Both the position numbers and the translations under genes were made by a program. The notes beneath the pieces are model-generated. The model was given only the letters and a program-made list of their open reading frames with translations, had not been told where the DNA came from and did not search any database. 64,000 nt of DNA from Altericroceibacterium spongiae (GTDB lineage: Bacteria > Pseudomonadota > Alphaproteobacteria > Sphingomonadales > Sphingomonadaceae): positions 310,001 to 374,000 of the forward strand of contig NZ_RAPF01000003.1 in the NCBI RefSeq assembly GCF_003610805.1, written 5' to 3'. Below, piece by piece: positions 8,897 through 17,963 of the stretch (positions within the stretch are counted from its first letter, which is position 1; the number at the start of each line of letters is the position of its first letter).

Positions 8897-11308
8897 ATGG
8901 GATTTCGCAATTCTGCGAATTATTTACGCTATTCATGTTTCCTTGCAGCTTCGAGTGCGCTGACGCTGGGCGTTGCCGCGCCGGCTTTCGCTCAGGACGC
9001 TGAAAGCACGACTGCACAGGCTGAGACGGCACCGACGCATGGCGGCAATGAAATTGTCGTGACCGCGCAGTTCCGCGAGCAGAATCTGCAGGAAACACCG
9101 ATTGCGATTACCGCAGTCGATGCCGGTACACTGGAGGCGCGCAGTCAGGAAAGCGTGGCCGATCTGGGCAATTATGCACCCAATGTCAGCCTGTCTCAGG
9201 CGAGCAGCATTCAGGGTAACGCTGTCGCGGCCTTCATTCGCGGTGTCGGTCAGTCCGATTCCAGCTTCGCGCTCGAACCGGGCGTGGGGATCTATATCGA
9301 TGATATCTATTACGGCACCACTTTCGGTGCGGTGATGGATCTGACCGACCTGGAACGGGTCGAAGTGCTGCGCGGTCCGCAGGGCACGCTGTCGGGCAAG
9401 AACTCGGTCGGCGGTGCGGTGAAGCTCTACACCAAGGAGCCCGACGGCGATGGTGGCGGCTTTATCGATGCCAAATATGGCAGTTTCGACCGGGTCGAAC
9501 TGCGCGGCAGTGCCGGTTTCACCATCACAGACGGTCTGTATGCGCGCGTTTCCGGCGTTTCGAAAACTTCCGACGGTTATTTCACGCGGCTCGATTATGG
9601 CTGTATGAACCCCGGTTCGGGCATTCCTGCCAATGTTAGCACGACCGATAATTGCAAGATCGGCACCGAAGGCGGGCAGGACATGCAGGCAGTACGCCTT
9701 GCCCTGCGCTATGCTCCTTATGGTTCGCCGGTCGAGGTCAATCTGCGGGCCGATTATTCGACCGACAAATCGGAAACGGTGCCGACCAAGCTGATTTATG
9801 CCGATAATCCGCAGGCCCGTTCCTATGTGGCGGATAATCCTGCCGGCGGCATTCCGTTCGACAGCCGCTTCCTCACCGGACCGGAAAGCTATTCAAGCTA
9901 TGCCACCTATGCACAGGGCGGCAATTATACGACCGATTTCGGTACGCTGAAACAGTATCAGCCAGGCGGTTTCCAGGCCGATCCGCATAACTCCATCGAA
10001 AGCTGGGGCGTGTCGGGCAAGGTCGATGTCGATCTGGCGGATAATCTGTCCATGACTTCGATCACCGGCTATCGCGTAGCCGACGGTACCAGCGGCATCG
10101 ATTATGACGGATCGCCGATTTCTCTGATTCAGGCCGAATTCGGCTATCGCCATGAACAGTTCACACAGGAACTGCGCCTGTCTGCGCAATTATTCGACGG
10201 GCTGATCGACACCACTGTGGGCGGTTTCTATTACCACGCCAAGGACCGGCTCAACGGCCGCCAGCATATCCCGACTCTGCTGTTCGATTTCATTCAGGAC
10301 GACCACGTCAAGAATCGCAGCATTTCGGGTTTCGCTCATCTGGAAATGCACCTTACCGACCGTCTGAACCTGATCGGCGGTCTGCGTTATACCGATGACA
10401 AGAAGACCTATAATTACGACCGTTACAATATTGACGGCACCGTGCCGAGCGGTGTTCCGCTGACCGACAACTTCCTGCTGGCCGGGCTGAACGGCATGTC
10501 CGATACATTCTCGGGCAGTCAGGTCGATTATCGTATCGGGGCGAATTACGATCTGACCGACGATCTGATGCTCTATGCGCAGGTCTCCACCGGCTTCAAG
10601 GGCGGCGGCGTCAATCCGACTCCCTCCGTGCCCGACCAGATCCAGACATTCGGCCCGGAAAAGGTCACTACCTATGAAGGCGGCTTCAAGAGCGAGTTGC
10701 TCGATCGCCGCGTGACGCTGAACGGCGCTGTCTTCCTCAACGACTACAACGATATTCAGCTCGTTCGCTATCAATGCCCGGAAAGCGCAGTGCTGGCCTG
10801 CACTGTGCCCTCCAATGCAGGTGATGCGAAGATTTTCGGCTTCGAGCTGGAAGGTATGCTGGAACCGGTTGATGGTTTCACCATCGACAGTTCGCTCGGC
10901 TATCTCGATTTCGATTATAAGTCGATCAAGAACCCGGCCACCATGGTGACCAAGGATATGATCGCGCCTTACATTTCGAAATGGCAGCTTTCGGCGGGTA
11001 TGCAGTATGTTGCCGAATTCGAGAGCGGTGCCAAGCTGACGCCGCGGATCGACTGGAATAACCGCTCCAGCTTTTACACCATGTCGATCAACAATCCGGG
11101 CAACAAGATCGATGGGTATAGCCTCGTCAATGCCCGCCTGACCTTCGACAGCGCCGATGGCGACTGGTCGGTCAGCGGCGGGGTGACCAATCTGTTCGAC
11201 AAGTTCTATTACATGGCGCTGGCCGAAAATGTGAACAGCTATGGCGTCATCACAGGCAATCCGGGGCGTCCGCGCGAATGGACGGTATCGGTTCGCCGCC
11301 GTTTCTGA
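8897..11308 (+). CDS. TonB-dependent receptor (outer-membrane transporter), paralog 1
   Basis: Outer-membrane beta-barrel that imports a ligand with energy from TonB-ExbBD. I chose ATG 8897, seven codons inside the longest frame, because GGGAGAGG precedes it. The 803-residue product has a signal peptide ending AAPAFA-QDAE, the TonB-box-like EIVVTAQFREQNLQ, a plug domain (about 45-160, with VEVLRGPQGTLSGKNSVGG) and a barrel ending in aromatic Phe (WTVSVRRRF). Extracellular loops hold spaced Cys pairs (YGCMNPGSG…NCKIG; QCPESAVLACT), matched in the second receptor at 13349-15901. Ligand unknown; the sulfatase further on suggests a sulfated or polycyclic substrate, which is inference. It has its own terminator. 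Confidence 0.93.
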   Translation: MGFRNSANYLRYSCFLAASSALTLGVAAPAFAQDAESTTAQAETAPTHGGNEIVVTAQFREQNLQETPIAITAVDAGTLEARSQESVADLGNYAPNVSLSQASSIQGNAVAAFIRGVGQSDSSFALEPGVGIYIDDIYYGTTFGAVMDLTDLERVEVLRGPQGTLSGKNSVGGAVKLYTKEPDGDGGGFIDAKYGSFDRVELRGSAGFTITDGLYARVSGVSKTSDGYFTRLDYGCMNPGSGIPANVSTTDNCKIGTEGGQDMQAVRLALRYAPYGSPVEVNLRADYSTDKSETVPTKLIYADNPQARSYVADNPAGGIPFDSRFLTGPESYSSYATYAQGGNYTTDFGTLKQYQPGGFQADPHNSIESWGVSGKVDVDLADNLSMTSITGYRVADGTSGIDYDGSPISLIQAEFGYRHEQFTQELRLSAQLFDGLIDTTVGGFYYHAKDRLNGRQHIPTLLFDFIQDDHVKNRSISGFAHLEMHLTDRLNLIGGLRYTDDKKTYNYDRYNIDGTVPSGVPLTDNFLLAGLNGMSDTFSGSQVDYRIGANYDLTDDLMLYAQVSTGFKGGGVNPTPSVPDQIQTFGPEKVTTYEGGFKSELLDRRVTLNGAVFLNDYNDIQLVRYQCPESAVLACTVPSNAGDAKIFGFELEGMLEPVDGFTIDSSLGYLDFDYKSIKNPATMVTKDMIAPYISKWQLSAGMQYVAEFESGAKLTPRIDWNNRSSFYTMSINNPGNKIDGYSLVNARLTFDSADGDWSVSGGVTNLFDKFYYMALAENVNSYGVITGNPGRPREWTVSVRRRF

Positions 11309-11327
11309 TTTTTCACTGGAGAGTGAA

Positions 11328-11360
11328 GGGGCGCCTGTTGAAAGGCAGGCGTCCCTTTTC
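11328..11360 (+). terminator. rho-independent terminator of the first TonB receptor gene
   Basis: A 10-bp stem (GGGGCGCCTG / CAGGCGTCCC, one G-U pair) with an 8-nt loop, followed by TTTT, starts 20 nt after the stop codon. Confidence 0.75.
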
Positions 11361-11478
11361 TGTTTGTAAATCAAACTATTGCAGTAGTTAATATAACTAT
11401 TTTGCCAGATATAGAATTCATGTAAAATTCATGGTTAATATTCGATAATTGTTCTATGGAATCATCATGGAGAGCTGC

Positions 11479-11826
11479 ATGTATAAATATTCGCTAGCCC
11501 TGTTGATGGTTCTGACTGCTCCTGTCCATGCGCAAACGGTCTCGACGGATTCTGTCGGGACAAGTGAAGAGGACAGAGCCACTTCGGTCGTATATTCTAC
11601 AAATGACGCTCGGGACGAAATCGAGAAAGGTCGCGATACGGGTACTTTGTCGAAAGAACAGGCGCGGGTTCTGAAAAAACAGGCGACGCGCATCGACAAT
11701 GTCAGAGATCGTTATGCGGTGGATGGCCTGTCCGATTCCGAACGGCGCGATCTTGATTTTCAAAGCCGGGCGCTGGAAAGCATCACGAAGGCGCAGCGTT
11801 TCCAGATTCCGGACAAGCGCCCCTGA
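11479..11826 (+). CDS. small secreted hypothetical protein
   Basis: I do not recognise a family. The 115-residue product starts with a clear signal peptide (MYKYSLALLMVLTAPVHA-QT), so it should be periplasmic. The mature part is very polar, rich in Asp, Arg, Glu and Ser, and probably helical (the KEQARVLKKQATRIDNVRDRY segment). I chose ATG 11479 because GGAGAG lies just upstream; in-frame starts at 11449 (TTG) and 11467 would only lengthen the cytoplasmic end. The 100 bases before it are strikingly AT-rich compared with the surroundings. The gene converges on the sulfatase gene. Confidence 0.65.
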   Translation: MYKYSLALLMVLTAPVHAQTVSTDSVGTSEEDRATSVVYSTNDARDEIEKGRDTGTLSKEQARVLKKQATRIDNVRDRYAVDGLSDSERRDLDFQSRALESITKAQRFQIPDKRP

Positions 11827-11836
11827 ACGGTGAAGC

Positions 11837-11869
11837 ACGGGTGAAGCGCGGCAGCGCTTCACCCGTTTC
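11837..11869. terminator. terminator between convergent genes
   Basis: A perfect 13-bp stem (left arm 11837-11849, right arm 11854-11866) with a GGCA loop, lying between the small secreted protein (+) and the sulfatase (-). It can serve both strands, though T-runs are short. Confidence 0.72.
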
Positions 11870-11878
11870 CCGTCTTAG

Positions 11879-13288
11879 TCAGCTGTCGACGCCGAAATGA
11901 TCGGCCAGTGCCTTCCCGGTAAAGCCATAGCTGGGTGCTGTGGGATCGTGCAGCATGGTTTCGTCCCATGCCGCCCAGGCTTTTTTGAGATTGTCGTAGC
12001 GGGCAGGGTCCCGGTCTTTGAGATTGGCCCGCTCCAGCGGATCGGCGACCACATCGAACAGGAAACTGTTGCCGGCAATCTGAAGATATTTATAGCGCCC
12101 GTGCCGCGCAGCCTGCTGCCCGTGATTGGAAAACCGCCAGAACAGCGTGCGGTCCGGCAATGATGCACCGCGGAGCGCCGGGCGAATATCGATGCCGTCT
12201 GTCGGATAAGCGGGATCGGGCGCTCCGCCTGCTGCAGCGAGGAAGGTCGGCAGCCAGTCCATCGATATGACCGGGACATCGCTTTCGCTACCCGGTGTCG
12301 TCAGGCCCGGCCAGCGCACGATCAGAGGAATACGCAAGCCGCCCTCCAGCAATTCTGTCTTTTTGCCGGTAAAGGGCCATGTATCGGAAAAACGCTCCCC
12401 GCCATTGTCGCTGGTAAAGACGACAACCGTATTGTCGGCCAGCCCGAGCTGCTCCAGACGGTCGAGCACCCGGCCAATCTGTCGGTCCATTGAAGTGACC
12501 ATGGCGGCATAGGTATCCATATCGCCGCCATCATAATCCATCATGGCTGCAGGGTTTTCACTTCGGGCCAGACGGTCGGATTCGGCTTTGTCCTCCGGCC
12601 CCTCCCAGGGCCAGTGCGGCGCGGTGAGATGCAGGCTGATGAAGAAGGGCTGGTGATCTTCGGCCCGCCGGTCGAGCGTGTCCATCGTCCGTTCGGCCAG
12701 CAATTCGGTGAGATAGCCGGTTTCTTCTATCGGCGTGGTGCCGTCCCACAGATCGGGGCGCCCGAAAGAGGCATGGGTGAAATAATCGACCCCGCCGCTG
12801 CGAATGCCCCAGAATTCGTCATAGCCCGATTTCAGAGGGCCGTATTTGGGCAGACTGCCCATATGCCATTTGCCGATCAGGCTGGTGCGATAGCCCTGAT
12901 TGCGCAACAATGAAGCGATGGTAGGGTGACCGGGTTCGAGCCCGACATCGCGCAGCCCGAGCGGTTCTTCGAGCCCGATCGGCGTACGATACTGATAACG
13001 CCCTGTTATCAGCGCTACGCGGGTAGCGGTGCAGACAGCGCTATTGGCATAGGCATGAGTGCATTTCATGCCGTCGCGGGCCAGCCCGTCCAGCACCGGC
13101 GTTTCATATTCTGCGCGGCCATAGCAGGACAGGTCGGCATAGCCGAGATCGTCAGCCATGATGAACAGGATATTGGGCCTGTTGCCGGGGCGGGCTGAAA
13201 AGACCGGCGATGCAGCGGCGAGGGCGGCTGTACTCAATGCGCCGGAAACCGCATGGCGGCGAGTTATCGAAAAGGGGCCTGAGGCCAT
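11879..13288 (-). CDS. Tat-exported sulfatase (type I, formylglycine)
   Basis: Hydrolyses a sulfate ester; substrate unknown. The 469-residue protein starts with a twin-arginine signal (ITRRHAVSGAL… to about residue 31), so it is folded and then exported to the periplasm. RPNILFIMADDLGYADL (metal-binding D46, D47) and CTATRVALITGR at 86-97 are the sulfatase signatures. Cys86 is the residue converted to formylglycine; the usual Pro of CxPxR is Ala here, which the family tolerates. FTSDNGGE near residue 290 is also typical. It starts 60 nt after the second TonB receptor on the same strand, so receptor and sulfatase probably form an operon for import and desulfation of one compound. Confidence 0.92.
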   Translation of the reverse strand: MASGPFSITRRHAVSGALSTAALAAASPVFSARPGNRPNILFIMADDLGYADLSCYGRAEYETPVLDGLARDGMKCTHAYANSAVCTATRVALITGRYQYRTPIGLEEPLGLRDVGLEPGHPTIASLLRNQGYRTSLIGKWHMGSLPKYGPLKSGYDEFWGIRSGGVDYFTHASFGRPDLWDGTTPIEETGYLTELLAERTMDTLDRRAEDHQPFFISLHLTAPHWPWEGPEDKAESDRLARSENPAAMMDYDGGDMDTYAAMVTSMDRQIGRVLDRLEQLGLADNTVVVFTSDNGGERFSDTWPFTGKKTELLEGGLRIPLIVRWPGLTTPGSESDVPVISMDWLPTFLAAAGGAPDPAYPTDGIDIRPALRGASLPDRTLFWRFSNHGQQAARHGRYKYLQIAGNSFLFDVVADPLERANLKDRDPARYDNLKKAWAAWDETMLHDPTAPSYGFTGKALADHFGVDS

Positions 13289-13348
13289 TATTGTCTCCTG
13301 AAAATAGCCCGGAGAAGAGCATGCGCTTTCGCCGGGCTCGGTGGGAAA

Positions 13349-15901
13349 TCAGAATGTCTTTTTGAGCGTTACCGCCCATTCGCGCGGCCGTGCCGGAGCG
13401 CCGGTAATCACCCCCGATCCTGCACCGGTCAGGTCGAATATCTGGTAATAGTAATATTCATCGAACAGGTTGGTCACTTCGAAGGCCGCTTCCAGATCCT
13501 CTGCCCTGTTGCGCCAGGTAAGGCGCAGATTGGTCAGCGTGTAGGACGGGACGGTACCGAATTGGGCAGAGGGCGTGCCGGGCTGGGGGGCGGTATTATT
13601 CCCGGCCATTTCTCCCTGATGGGAGACATCGACACGCGGTGTCAGCGAACCGAGACGATCAAGTCCGATGCGATATTGCGCACCGATGCTCCACTGAACT
13701 TTCGCACTGCCGCGCGGCGGAGCGGATAATTTCCCGGTATATTGCTTGTCGGCCGAACAGCCGAGATCGGAAGGGGCGGTCGAATCCACCACGGTCGGCA
13801 CCACGCAGTCCCAGCTCCAGTCGAGGTAAGAGAGCGATCCGTTGAGCGTGAAACCCTCTGCCGGCTCGGCATTCATCTCGACTTCGAATCCCTTGATCGT
13901 GGCGTCGCCCGCATTTTGCGGCAGTGCGCAGGGGCCGGGGCCGCCAAATTGCGGGCAGGACAGCAAAGTGAGCTGGGCGTCCTTGAAGTCGTTGATATAG
14001 CCCGACAGGTTGAGCCGCAAACGGCGGTCGAAGAAATCGGTTTTCAGGCCGATTTCATAAGCGGTCAGCTCTTCCGGGCCGAAAGGCTGGACCTGTGCGG
14101 CGTTGAAAGGCCGCGGGCCGATACCACCGCCCTTGAAGCCGGTCGAAACCGTGGCATAGACAAGGATATTCTCGCTAAAGCGGTAATCGGCGCTGGCCCG
14201 GTAATCGAGCCGGTCGCCCGCATAAGACCCGACCAGACCGTTCAGCGCGGTGACGGTTTCGCTGGTATTTCCGTCCCCATCCGTATCGAGCGTATCCGGC
14301 CCCGAATAGCCCGCACCATAGGCCGCCCCGACCGGATCGACGAAAGGATTGACCGTGCCGTCATAGCTCAGGCGGCCCAGCGTCACCGATTTGCTTTCAT
14401 CTGTATAGCGTAAACCCAGCGTCAGGGTCAGCGCTTCGGCCGGGCTGAGAATGAGGGTGCCGAACGCTGCTTTGCTCTCGGTCGAGACCGGATTGAAGCC
14501 GCGGGTCTGCAAGGGATAGATCGGCAGATCGCCCGCCGCGATATAGCGGATATCGATCTGTGAATTATTATGCGTCATTTCGTCGGAATAATATCCGCCG
14601 AGAGTCAGTTCCGCCCAGTCTGCAAGATCGGCATTGAGGCGAATTTCCTGACTGAAAAAGTCGCTGTTCATGAAGCTTTTGGTCAGATTGGTCCGCGTCG
14701 GAGAGGCATCGGCATCGTTCTGAAAGTCGGATTTGAATTCGCGATAGGCGGTGATGGAGGTCAGGATCAGCGAATCCGACAAGCCTATTTCCGCATTCAG
14801 CGCGAGGCCCCAGCCGCGATAATAGGATGCGTTGGCAATGCTGGTGCCCGCCAGCGGCAGACCCTGCAACGCGGGTATCAGCCCGGCTTCCCATGTATCG
14901 GCGGCATAGCCGAAATCGGTATAGCTGCAGTAACGCCCGCAAATAAAATCATTGCTCAGCGGCAGACCGTTGGGAGTGGCGACATTGGGATTGTCATTAT
15001 CGCCATAGAGCAACACTTCGCCGGTCTGGTTCTTGTCATCGACATTATAGTCGGCGCTCAGGCTGATATCGATCCGCTCGCTCGGGTTCCAGCGCAGCGT
15101 ACCGCGCAAAGCGTGGTAATGGACATCGCTGAAATCGAGTGTCTTGCATTCGCTGTCGCCGATCGTGACCGGCACGCCGCTTTCCGGGAACAGGCAGCCG
15201 TAATCGTAACCCTGCACATAGCCGTCCTGTTGTCCATATGTGCCCGAGACGCGGCCCGCCAGCGTATCGGTGAGCGGGAAGCTCAGTGCGCCGCGCAGGT
15301 TGATGCGATCCCGGCTGCCATAGGTGCCCGAAACGAAGCCGCCCCACTGGCCGTCGGGTTTCTTGGAGATGAAGCGAATAGCGCCGCCTTCGGAATTGCG
15401 GCCGGTCAGCGTGCCTTGCGGACCGCGCAGAATCTCCACTCGCTGGACATCGAGCAGTTCGAAATTCGCTCCGGTCAGGCGTGGATAATAGACGTCGTCA
15501 ATATAAAGGCCGACCCCTGGCTCGACGAGCGGATTGAAATCATATTGCCCCATACCGCGGATCGAGGCGCTGATAGACGGGCCGAACGAAGCGGTCTGTG
15601 GCCGCAGGGTTACGCTGGGTGCCTGATTGGTGACTTCGGAGAGATTGGTCTGGCTGCGCGCTTCGAGCAGCGCATCGTCCACCGCGGTGATGGCGATGGG
15701 CGTATCCTGTAAATTCTGTTCCCGAAACTGCGCGGTGACGACGATTTCGCGCAATGCCGGAGCCGGTTCGGTCCGCTGCGCACTGCTTTGTGCTGCATTT
15801 TCCTGTGCCGGTTTATCCTGTGCGATAGCCGGGCTGGCCATGCTCCCCAAAGAGATCGCGAACAGGCTGACGCTCCGGGCTTTTACCCTGGTATAGTCCA
15901 T
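13349..15901 (-). CDS. TonB-dependent receptor, paralog 2, upstream of the sulfatase
   Basis: An 850-residue outer-membrane receptor with signal peptide (ending ASPAIA-QD), TonB-box-like REIVVTAQFREQNLQ, plug (about 50-165, VEILRGPQGTLTGRNSEGG) and a beta-barrel ending AVTLKKTF. It is clearly a paralog of the receptor at 8897-11308: the plug start is nearly identical, and the Cys-bearing loops (DYGCLFPESGVP…ECKTL; SCPQFGGPGPCALPQNAGDA) occur at the same places. The ATG at 15901 is preceded by GGGGAGA. The LysR gene at 16019 is divergent, with 117 nt between them, and the sulfatase follows 60 nt downstream. Uptake of a sulfated substrate is an inference from this context. Confidence 0.93.
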   Translation of the reverse strand: MDYTRVKARSVSLFAISLGSMASPAIAQDKPAQENAAQSSAQRTEPAPALREIVVTAQFREQNLQDTPIAITAVDDALLEARSQTNLSEVTNQAPSVTLRPQTASFGPSISASIRGMGQYDFNPLVEPGVGLYIDDVYYPRLTGANFELLDVQRVEILRGPQGTLTGRNSEGGAIRFISKKPDGQWGGFVSGTYGSRDRINLRGALSFPLTDTLAGRVSGTYGQQDGYVQGYDYGCLFPESGVPVTIGDSECKTLDFSDVHYHALRGTLRWNPSERIDISLSADYNVDDKNQTGEVLLYGDNDNPNVATPNGLPLSNDFICGRYCSYTDFGYAADTWEAGLIPALQGLPLAGTSIANASYYRGWGLALNAEIGLSDSLILTSITAYREFKSDFQNDADASPTRTNLTKSFMNSDFFSQEIRLNADLADWAELTLGGYYSDEMTHNNSQIDIRYIAAGDLPIYPLQTRGFNPVSTESKAAFGTLILSPAEALTLTLGLRYTDESKSVTLGRLSYDGTVNPFVDPVGAAYGAGYSGPDTLDTDGDGNTSETVTALNGLVGSYAGDRLDYRASADYRFSENILVYATVSTGFKGGGIGPRPFNAAQVQPFGPEELTAYEIGLKTDFFDRRLRLNLSGYINDFKDAQLTLLSCPQFGGPGPCALPQNAGDATIKGFEVEMNAEPAEGFTLNGSLSYLDWSWDCVVPTVVDSTAPSDLGCSADKQYTGKLSAPPRGSAKVQWSIGAQYRIGLDRLGSLTPRVDVSHQGEMAGNNTAPQPGTPSAQFGTVPSYTLTNLRLTWRNRAEDLEAAFEVTNLFDEYYYYQIFDLTGAGSGVITGAPARPREWAVTLKKTF

Positions 15902-15984
15902 CAGACATTCTCCCCTTTTTTATCAGGGAGGGATTGTCATGCGGAAAAACCTCGCAGGCAAGACATGCCGGGGTTATGGATAAG

Positions 15985-16000
15985 ATAATCATAAGATTAT
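15985..16000. promoter_or_regulatory. dyad in the divergent TonB receptor / LysR promoter region
   Basis: ATAATC-ATAA-GATTAT is a perfect 6-bp inverted repeat with a 4-nt centre, in an AT-rich patch 19 nt before the LysR start. The position and T-N12-A form fit a LysR-type autoregulatory site acting on both genes. Confidence 0.45.
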
Positions 16001-16018
16001 GTTTGGGAGAGCGTAATC

Positions 16019-16963
16019 ATGCAAAATATGCCTTTTACCTTGCGGCAATTGCAGGTTTTTTCGAGCCTGTGCGACACGCTGAGTTTCCGCAAAAGCGCTG
16101 AATCCATGGGGATTTCGCAAGCTTCCATCAGCGCGCAGCTCAAAACGCTGGAGCAGCAGCTCGGGGTGATGCTGTTCCACCGCACACCCGGAAAACGGCC
16201 GGAATTAACCGGCGAAGGGGAAGCCTTTCTGCTCGATTTCCGCCGCTTCGCGCAATCTGCCGAGGCGCTGGCCGGGCATCGCCGCCGGACGGCGGGAACG
16301 TGCGGGCTGCAATGCAATATCTATATCGGGCGTTCGCTGTTCGACGATTATGTGCGGCCCAAAATGGACGGCTTTCTGATCGAGCATCCGGAGATCGGCC
16401 TGTCTTTCGAGGTAGGGCTGCCGGGTGAATGCCATGCCGATTATATAGAGAACGGGCGGTTCGATTTCGCTCTGTTCCATCAGCGGGATGACTGGCGGCC
16501 CTCTACCCATATGGATGTGCTGGCCTGCATGAAGAGCGGGATTTACGGCCATCGCAAATTCCTGCCGGCCAATGGTGCCGCGCCCGATACCCGGGCGCTG
16601 GAAACGATGCCTTTCATCCTGCCCGAGGCTGGCAGCGCGCCGGAACGAATGCAATTGCGGGTCCTGCGCAACCGGGGCATTCGCCCGCGCCGCATCGTTT
16701 GCCGTACGCCCTATTTCGATGTGATGGCATCGATGGTGGAACGCGGGCTGGGCATTGCCTGTCTGGTCGAAAACCAGATCAGTCATCTCTCCCGGCAGGA
16801 AATCTGCCTGTTATACGAGATGGGGCGCTGGAACCTTATCGCCTATCGCAAGCCTTGCCCGCCCGACGCCCGGCTCGACCGGGTGCGTGACTTTCTGCTG
16901 GCCAGCGTGCTGGACGATCCCGGCTACCCTGTCACCCGGGCCATGGTGCAGAACATGATGTAA
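16019..16963 (+). CDS. LysR family transcriptional regulator, divergent from the TonB receptor-sulfatase genes
   Basis: A 314-residue LysR-type regulator. Residues 5-64 form the winged helix-turn-helix (LRQLQVFSSLCDTLSFRKSAES, then ISQASISAQLKTLEQQLGV), and about 90-300 is the periplasmic-binding-protein-like effector domain. LysR regulators usually control the divergent neighbour and themselves, so the likely target is the receptor-sulfatase pair; a dyad at 15985-16000 lies in the shared region. Effector unknown. The gene converges with the VOC protein gene; stop codons are 13 nt apart. Confidence 0.9.
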   Translation: MQNMPFTLRQLQVFSSLCDTLSFRKSAESMGISQASISAQLKTLEQQLGVMLFHRTPGKRPELTGEGEAFLLDFRRFAQSAEALAGHRRRTAGTCGLQCNIYIGRSLFDDYVRPKMDGFLIEHPEIGLSFEVGLPGECHADYIENGRFDFALFHQRDDWRPSTHMDVLACMKSGIYGHRKFLPANGAAPDTRALETMPFILPEAGSAPERMQLRVLRNRGIRPRRIVCRTPYFDVMASMVERGLGIACLVENQISHLSRQEICLLYEMGRWNLIAYRKPCPPDARLDRVRDFLLASVLDDPGYPVTRAMVQNMM

Positions 16964-16975
16964 CGACCGCTGATT

Positions 16976-17380
16976 CTAGCGGACATCTTCGGCCGGTACG
17001 GGCTGAACCAGCTCGATTTCATGACCTTCCGGATCCTGCAATGTGGCGACGCGTGTGCCGTCCATCACAAAGGGTTCGAGCAGCGCGGTGCCGCCCGCTT
17101 CGAGAGCGGCCTGATAGGTGGCGTCCATATCCTCCACCATAAAGCCGACCGGCCCGTAGGCATTTCCGGGTATGGTGTGGCGACCATCCTTATACTGGAG
17201 CAGCAACAGGTTGGGCCCGGCTTCCTGTCCCGGCAAAGCCATAATATGTTCGATAAAGTCAGGCTCATCGAAAGTCATTTTTACCGAAAAGCCGAAAGCT
17301 TCCTGATAAAAGGCGAGCGCCTTTTCCATATTGCTGACGCCAAGCTTGAAGAAAGCGAGCCGGATGGCAGGTGCGGACAT
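16976..17380 (-). CDS. VOC family (glyoxalase/bleomycin-resistance-like) protein
   Basis: A 134-residue protein with the vicinal-oxygen-chelate fold: RLAFFKLGVSNMEKALAFYQEAFGF at the start and RVATLQDPEGHEIELVQP at the end, with a metal-ligand-like Glu in GHEIELV. The longest frame extends upstream, but the MSAPAIRLAFF start at 17380 has a GGAGAG site at good spacing. The reaction cannot be told from sequence; the family includes glyoxalase I, dioxygenases and resistance proteins. It is divergent from the DUF2231 gene. Confidence 0.85.
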   Translation of the reverse strand: MSAPAIRLAFFKLGVSNMEKALAFYQEAFGFSVKMTFDEPDFIEHIMALPGQEAGPNLLLLQYKDGRHTIPGNAYGPVGFMVEDMDATYQAALEAGGTALLEPFVMDGTRVATLQDPEGHEIELVQPVPAEDVR

Positions 17381-17528
17381 GATATTCTCTCCCTCGTAAC
17401 AGCTCCGGCAGACTATCCTTCCATCCGCCCTTTGGCGAGGTGCTGCGCGGTTTCGGGAAACAAAAGCCATCCCGGACAATTGCAAAAGAAAGCCTGCCCC
17501 ACGATCTGCCCGCAGGAGGAGAGACCCA

Positions 17529-17963
17529 ATGGCTATTCCGCCCGCTCATGCACGGCCGATGCTGCATCCGCTGCATGCGATTTTGCTCGCCTTTCCGCTG
17601 GCCCTTTTTACCGCCGCCTTGCTGAGCGATATCACCTATCTCAACACCGCGCAGATTCAGTGGACCAACTTTTCCTCCTGGCTGATCGCCGGGGCGGAGC
17701 TGACGGGCGCTCTGGTCGTGCTGTGGGCGCTGATTGCCTTGATCCGACATAGAAAGGGCGCCGCCAGTCTGCGTTATCTGCTCTATCTGGCGGTAGTGGC
17801 GGTGATGTGGATTGCCGGCCTTATCAATGCGTTCCAGCATAGTCACGATGCCTGGAGTTCGGTGGGTACTTTCGGGCTGATCCTGTCCATACTCAGTGCG
17901 ATACTGGCCTGGTGTGCCGGGCTGATCGGCTATTCCAGCTATCCGCTCCGGGAGGTTTCATGA
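17529..17963 (+). CDS. DUF2231 domain-containing integral membrane protein
   Basis: A 144-residue protein with four predicted membrane helices (about 16-36, 48-68, 82-100 and 112-134) and the DUF2231 opening (ARPMLHPLHAILLAFPLALFTAALLSD). The conserved HP and H residues in such proteins have been discussed as cofactor ligands, but function is unknown. A strong GGAGGAG site precedes ATG 17529. The stop overlaps the next start (ATGATG at 17960-17965), so translation is coupled with the sorbosone-dehydrogenase-like lipoprotein. The pair recurs in alphaproteobacteria as far as I recall, which suggests the membrane protein may hand on electrons from the dehydrogenase. Confidence 0.85.
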   Translation: MAIPPAHARPMLHPLHAILLAFPLALFTAALLSDITYLNTAQIQWTNFSSWLIAGAELTGALVVLWALIALIRHRKGAASLRYLLYLAVVAVMWIAGLINAFQHSHDAWSSVGTFGLILSILSAILAWCAGLIGYSSYPLREVS

